From Pseudomonas sp. UBA1879 (lineage in GTDB: Bacteria; Pseudomonadota; Gammaproteobacteria; Pseudomonadales; Pseudomonadaceae), in the NCBI RefSeq assembly GCF_002338065.1, contig NZ_DDHJ01000015.1:124001-188000 (forward strand): a DNA stretch of 64,000 nt, in the 5' to 3' direction. Every line of letters begins with the position of its first letter. The first letter of the stretch is position 1. The position numbers and the translations under genes are program-made. The notes under the pieces are model-generated. The model was not told where the DNA came from, did not search any database, and saw only the letters and a program-made list of their open reading frames with translations. Shown piece after piece: positions 60,557 to 64,000 of this stretch.

Positions 60557-61876
60557 ATGCATGAAATGGCATCGATCCGTCGCCTATTAATCGTCGAACC
60601 CTGCGAGGACTGTCTGCGCCTGATTCCTGGTTTGCGGATTGCCGGTTGGGACGTCGACAGTTGCACGCTTGAATCAGCGGCGTCACGCCAATGTGACGTC
60701 GGCCTGATCCGCTTGATGCCTCAGCATTTCGAGCAACCTCAGCTCATCAAGGACCTGATCAGCCGCAGCCACACCGAATGGATCGCCGTGCTGACGGCCG
60801 ATGATCTACGCCGTGAGCTCATCGGCGATTTTGTCTGCGAATGGTTCTTCGATTTCCACACGCTGCCGTTTGATGTTGCCCGGGTGCAAGTCACGCTGGG
60901 TCGCGCCTACGGCATGGCCCGGCTACGCGCTCAGGGCGCCCGCTACGGCAACGGCCCCGAGCACGAAATGCTCGGGGAGAGTCGGCCGATCCGGGAACTG
61001 CGCCGCCTTCTGACCAAATTGGCGCCCACCGAGTCGCCGGTGTTGATCCGGGGTGAGCCCGGCACCGGGAAAGAGTTGGTGGCGCGCACACTCCACAGGC
61101 AATCCCAGCGTCGTCTTCAGCCGTTTGTCTCCATCAATTGCGGCGCTATTGCCGAGCATCAGTTACAGACCGAATTGTTCGGTCAGGCCTCCGAAGGCGC
61201 GCATGGCAAGCTGCAACGCAAACCCGGTCGGATCGAAGCGGCCAATGGCGGGACGCTGTTTCTGGACGAGATTGGTGATCTCCCGCTGGAGGTGCAGGCC
61301 AACCTGCTGCGGTTTTTGCAGGAGCGTCACGTCGATGCCGGTGGCGAGCGCATCCCGGTAGACGTGCGAATCCTGGCAGCCACCCATGTGGACCTTGAGG
61401 CTGCAATCCGCATGAAGCGGTTCCGCGAAGATCTGTATTACCGGCTGAACGTCCTGCAGGTCGGCACTGCGCCGCTGCGGGAACGGCATGGCGATCTGGC
61501 GTTACTGGCCAACCATTTCGCGCACTTTTACAGCCAGGAAACCGGGCGGCGGCCGCGCAATTTCAGTCAGGACGCGATGGTCGCCATGGGCAAACACGAC
61601 TGGCCGGGCAATGTGCGGGAGTTGGAAAACCGGGTACGGCGAGGGTTGGTGCTGGCAGAAGGGCGGCAGATCGAGGCCTTCGACCTGGGGCTGTTGGGTG
61701 AAGAAGAAATCAGCTCCAGCATGGGCACCCTGGACGAATACAAAAGCCGGGCCGAGCGTCAGGCCCTGTGCGATGTGCTGACCCGTCACAGCGACAATCT
61801 CAGCGTCGCGGCGAAGGTGCTGGGCATTTCACGGCCGACGTTTTATCGACTGTTGCACAAGCACCAGATTCGTTGA
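60557..61876 (+). CDS. VpsR/NtrC-type activator lacking the GAFTGA motif
   Basis: A 439-residue regulator with an N-terminal receiver-like domain (about 1–125) that has no obvious acceptor Asp site. The AAA+ domain has Walker A GEPGTGKE at 166–173 and Walker B GGTLFLDEIGDLP, and the C-terminus is a Fis-type HTH (LSVAAKVLGISRPTFYRLLHKH). Where sigma-54 activators have GAFTGA, the sequence reads EGAHGK (213–218), so contact with sigma-54 is unlikely. VpsR of Vibrio, which lacks this motif, works with sigma-70 and c-di-GMP. The ATG at 60557 has AAGGA 7 nt upstream. Confidence 0.85.
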   Translation: MHEMASIRRLLIVEPCEDCLRLIPGLRIAGWDVDSCTLESAASRQCDVGLIRLMPQHFEQPQLIKDLISRSHTEWIAVLTADDLRRELIGDFVCEWFFDFHTLPFDVARVQVTLGRAYGMARLRAQGARYGNGPEHEMLGESRPIRELRRLLTKLAPTESPVLIRGEPGTGKELVARTLHRQSQRRLQPFVSINCGAIAEHQLQTELFGQASEGAHGKLQRKPGRIEAANGGTLFLDEIGDLPLEVQANLLRFLQERHVDAGGERIPVDVRILAATHVDLEAAIRMKRFREDLYYRLNVLQVGTAPLRERHGDLALLANHFAHFYSQETGRRPRNFSQDAMVAMGKHDWPGNVRELENRVRRGLVLAEGRQIEAFDLGLLGEEEISSSMGTLDEYKSRAERQALCDVLTRHSDNLSVAAKVLGISRPTFYRLLHKHQIR

Positions 61877-61899
61877 ATGGCGCTTCACCTTCGACTGAA

Positions 61900-61921
61900 C
61901 ACGTGCGCCGGTCCGCACGTG
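61900..61921. other. Hairpin between convergent genes
   Basis: A perfect 8-bp stem (CACGTGCG / CGCACGTG) with a 6-nt loop lies between the ends of the VpsR-like and nadR-type genes. No T-tract follows, so a terminator role is uncertain. Confidence 0.35.
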
Positions 61922-61929
61922 CACCTGAG

Positions 61930-62454
61930 TCAAGGCTCCAACAACCGTTCCACTGCTTCAACCGCCTTGTCCCTGCGGTAGCTCCAACTGCCGCCGATCA
62001 CCTCGTAGCGCTGACCTTGCCGGTCCAGCCAATCCCGGCTGGCGTCGAAGAATGCCTGGCGTTCGGTCAGTTCAGGCTGGCAGCGTTGGCCATCACTCAC
62101 CCATTCGACGCCTTCGGGAGAGAGCAGCAGGTGCAGGTCGTAATGCCGGTCGAGCAGGGCCTGTTCCAGCCAAGGCGGACAGTCGCCGAACAGGGTGCGG
62201 CTCCACAGGATGTTGCTAAGCAAGTGCGTGTCGAGAATCAGCAATGTGGGGGCGCGCGTTCGAGCGGCGTCTTCCAGCGCCAATTGCCCGCGAGCAATGG
62301 TCGGGACGTCGCCGTAGCAGGTGTCGCGTTGTGCTTCATCGATGAACTGGCGGACGTATTCGCCCACGAGTTCGCCGCCGAAGCGCTGCTGAAGGTGCTC
62401 CGCCAGCCAGCTTTTGCCGCTGGATTCGGGCCCTGTCAGTACCAGAACTTTCAT
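61930..62454 (-). CDS. NadR-type nicotinamide riboside kinase (AAA/P-loop)
   Basis: A 174-residue P-loop kinase: VLTGPESSGKSWLAEHL (about 4–20) and ILDTHLLSNILWSRTLFG with the catalytic Asp. It matches the kinase domain of NadR without the adenylyltransferase or DNA-binding parts. It should phosphorylate nicotinamide riboside to NMN. It follows pnuC by 5 nt, which supports a riboside-salvage pair. Confidence 0.88.
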   Translation of the reverse strand: MKVLVLTGPESSGKSWLAEHLQQRFGGELVGEYVRQFIDEAQRDTCYGDVPTIARGQLALEDAARTRAPTLLILDTHLLSNILWSRTLFGDCPPWLEQALLDRHYDLHLLLSPEGVEWVSDGQRCQPELTERQAFFDASRDWLDRQGQRYEVIGGSWSYRRDKAVEAVERLLEP

Positions 62455-62459
62455 GGACG

Positions 62460-63023
62460 TCAGCGCGCCAATGCCGGGTCAGCCCGCCAGTCGCGCCACC
62501 CCTGCACGGCCAGCAGGGTGAACAGCGCGTACAGCGCGGCTGTCAGGTACAGCGCTTTATAAAGGAACAGGCCGACGAAGATGACGTCCAGCACGATCCA
62601 CAAGGGCCAGCACTGCACGCGTTTCTGCGCCATCCATACTTGCGCCACCAGGCTGAAGCCCGTGAGCGCAGCGTCGAGCCACGGCTGCGCGGCGTCGGTA
62701 AAGTGCGCCATCGCGGCGCCGAGGGCGAGGCTGACCACCGCGCCGATGGCCAGGCTCAACGCCAGCGCGTGGCCGCCCAGTGCCGTCACTTGGCGACCGT
62801 CGGCCATGGCGCCGCGCCGTGTCCATTGCCACCAGCCATACACCTGCAACACGGCGTAGACACCCTGCAGCAGCATGTCGGAATACAGCTTCACGTCGAA
62901 GAAAATCCAGATGTAGAGCAACACCATCACCAGTCCGATCGGCCAGCACCAAGGATTCTGTTTGACTGTCAGCCAGACGGCAATGACACCGAGTGCAGCG
63001 GCAAACAGTTCAAGCCCGGACAT
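62460..63023 (-). CDS. pnuC: Nicotinamide riboside transporter PnuC
   Basis: A 187-residue membrane protein with about six to seven helices. The PnuC signature QGVYAVLQVYGWWQW (about 54–68) includes the substrate-binding aromatic pair. It imports nicotinamide riboside, trapped by the kinase encoded next. PnuC relatives can carry thiamine, but the NadR-type neighbour favours nicotinamide riboside. Confidence 0.92.
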   Translation of the reverse strand: MSGLELFAAALGVIAVWLTVKQNPWCWPIGLVMVLLYIWIFFDVKLYSDMLLQGVYAVLQVYGWWQWTRRGAMADGRQVTALGGHALALSLAIGAVVSLALGAAMAHFTDAAQPWLDAALTGFSLVAQVWMAQKRVQCWPLWIVLDVIFVGLFLYKALYLTAALYALFTLLAVQGWRDWRADPALAR

Positions 63024-63350
63024 GGAGACTCCTGCGAGGTAGGGAGAAAAAAGGCCTGCGATTGTAAGCGCTTTGCGGACCGTTGTGGCGAGCTGATTCG
63101 CAGGCCGGCAACGCCCGCCGACGATAGTCCCAGTCGATCTCGCTGCCCATGAATGTCAAAGGCTGCGCGCCAATATTCATGCTAGAGCGTTCGCCATAAA
63201 GGTCTGTTAGGATCGCGCCGCTCGCGTGCTCGAGCCCGCCGTCTTGACTGTTCATGCGTTTTTTACACCGGACCGATTACCGTGTCCTGAACGGTGCTCG
63301 AAACATTTCAAGAGAGCCTTGCCATGAGCAGGTTCCATATTGGGGGAATG
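63024..63350. other. Intergenic region between pnuC and uppP
   Basis: A 327-nt gap between divergent genes that should contain promoters for pnuC and uppP. No riboswitch-like pattern, repeat or reliable gene is seen. Confidence 0.45.
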
Positions 63351-64000
63351 ATGGATCTTTGGACCGCCGCACAAGCATTAATACTGGGTGTCGTCGAGGG
63401 GTTGACGGAGTTTTTGCCGATCTCCAGCACAGGGCACCAGATCATCGTGGCCGACCTGATCGGCTTTCGCGGCGAACGGGCCATGGCCTTTAACATCATC
63501 ATTCAACTGGGCGCGATCCTCGCCGTGATGTGGGCGTTTCGCCAGAAAATCCTGCAGGTGGTGACAGGGCTTCCAACTCAGCCCCAAGCCCGTCGTTTCA
63601 TGGTCAACCTGATCATCGGGGTGCTGCCGGCAGTGGTGCTGGGGGTGCTGTTTTCCGACTTGATTCACGAGTACCTGTTCAACCCGATCACGGTGGCCGC
63701 AGCGCTGGTCATCGGCGGTATCGTCATGCTGTGGGCCGAACGCCGTCAGCATGAAGTGCATGCCGAAACCGTAGAGGAGATGACCTGGACTGACGCCCTT
63801 AAGGTCGGTTTCGCACAATGCCTGGCGATGATTCCCGGTACCTCTCGATCGGGTTCGACGATCATCGGCGGTCTGCTGTTCGGCCTGTCGCGCAAGACGG
63901 CCACCGAGTTCTCGTTTTTCCTGGCCATGCCGACGATGATCGCCGCGTCGCTGTATTCCGGTTACAAATACCGCGACCTGTTCCAACCCGACGATTTTGC
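63351..64000 (+). CDS. uppP: Undecaprenyl-diphosphatase UppP/BacA, 3' part cut by window end
   Basis: The first 216 residues of an inner-membrane phosphatase that recycles undecaprenyl pyrophosphate for peptidoglycan synthesis; its activity is linked to bacitracin resistance. The catalytic motifs are LGVVEGLTEFLPISSTGHQ (about 11–29) and MIPGTSRSGSTIIGG (about 161–175). Starts at 63348 or 63351 (MDLWTAAQALILG) fit the family; an ATG at 63324 would add nine residues. The end of the gene lies beyond the window. Confidence 0.94.
   Translation, partial: MDLWTAAQALILGVVEGLTEFLPISSTGHQIIVADLIGFRGERAMAFNIIIQLGAILAVMWAFRQKILQVVTGLPTQPQARRFMVNLIIGVLPAVVLGVLFSDLIHEYLFNPITVAAALVIGGIVMLWAERRQHEVHAETVEEMTWTDALKVGFAQCLAMIPGTSRSGSTIIGGLLFGLSRKTATEFSFFLAMPTMIAASLYSGYKYRDLFQPDDF

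Overview
The window is about 64 kb of GC-rich bacterial chromosome and looks like Pseudomonas of the P. fluorescens lineage. The basis is the gene content: a mannitol/arabitol mtlEFGK operon with its AraC regulator, aerobic cobalamin genes, cti, and a CysI–DUF934 pair. Many dispersed intergenic palindromes of the GTGGGAGC-type Pseudomonas REP family support this. No transposase, integrase, tRNA, rRNA or CRISPR array was found, so the window reads as host chromosome with repeat-rich gaps rather than a mobile island.

Layout. 0–4.7 kb: the mtl operon (minus strand: mtlR, mtlE, mtlF, mtlG, start of mtlK), with a REP palindrome between mtlG and mtlK. 4.8–5.5 kb: a toxin-first HigBA-like toxin–antitoxin pair. 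5.6–6.4 kb: an isolated cobF. 6.6–19.4 kb: a dense signalling block with a glycosyltransferase coupled to a stand-alone receiver. Divergent from these run a CHASE3–GAF hybrid kinase with three receivers, a CheR-type methyltransferase, a CheB-type methylesterase, a receiver–kinase and another lone receiver. A KaiC-like double ATPase coupled to a second hybrid kinase converges on this set across a tandem 148-bp repeat. 19.6–32.4 kb: metabolic and housekeeping genes (dienoyl-CoA isomerase-like crotonase, nudC, TauE-type exporter, Gfo/Idh oxidoreductase, SDR, APH-like kinase, SCP2 protein, histidine phosphatase, sohB, cysI–DUF934, an orphan periplasmic binding protein).

32.4–42 kb: a decayed DUF2970 gene, B12-dependent metH, cti, an acyltransferase, nfuA and a 250-bp tandem duplication. 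42–44.5 kb: cbtB–cbtA–cobE–cobM behind a cobalamin riboswitch (minus strand). 44.6–52.6 kb: a PotABCD-type ABC importer with an FAD oxidase, an aldehyde dehydrogenase and an IclR regulator, probably for uptake and oxidation of an amine; a repeated 15-bp dyad lies upstream. 52.9–59.9 kb: a second cobalamin riboswitch, then cobW–cobN and two magnesium-chelatase-like subunits. 60–64 kb: a VpsR-like activator lacking the sigma-54 contact motif, a nicotinamide riboside kinase/pnuC pair, and the start of uppP.

Functional links. Cobalamin is the main theme: cobalt entry (cbtAB), ring synthesis (cobF, cobM, cobE), cobalt insertion (cobN, with cobW and the chelatase-like subunits) and one consumer (metH) lie at four separate places, two of them under B12 riboswitches. 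The least explained part is the 6.6–19.4 kb signalling block, where chemotaxis-type methylation enzymes occur without a chemoreceptor, next to hybrid kinases and a KaiC-like ATPase.
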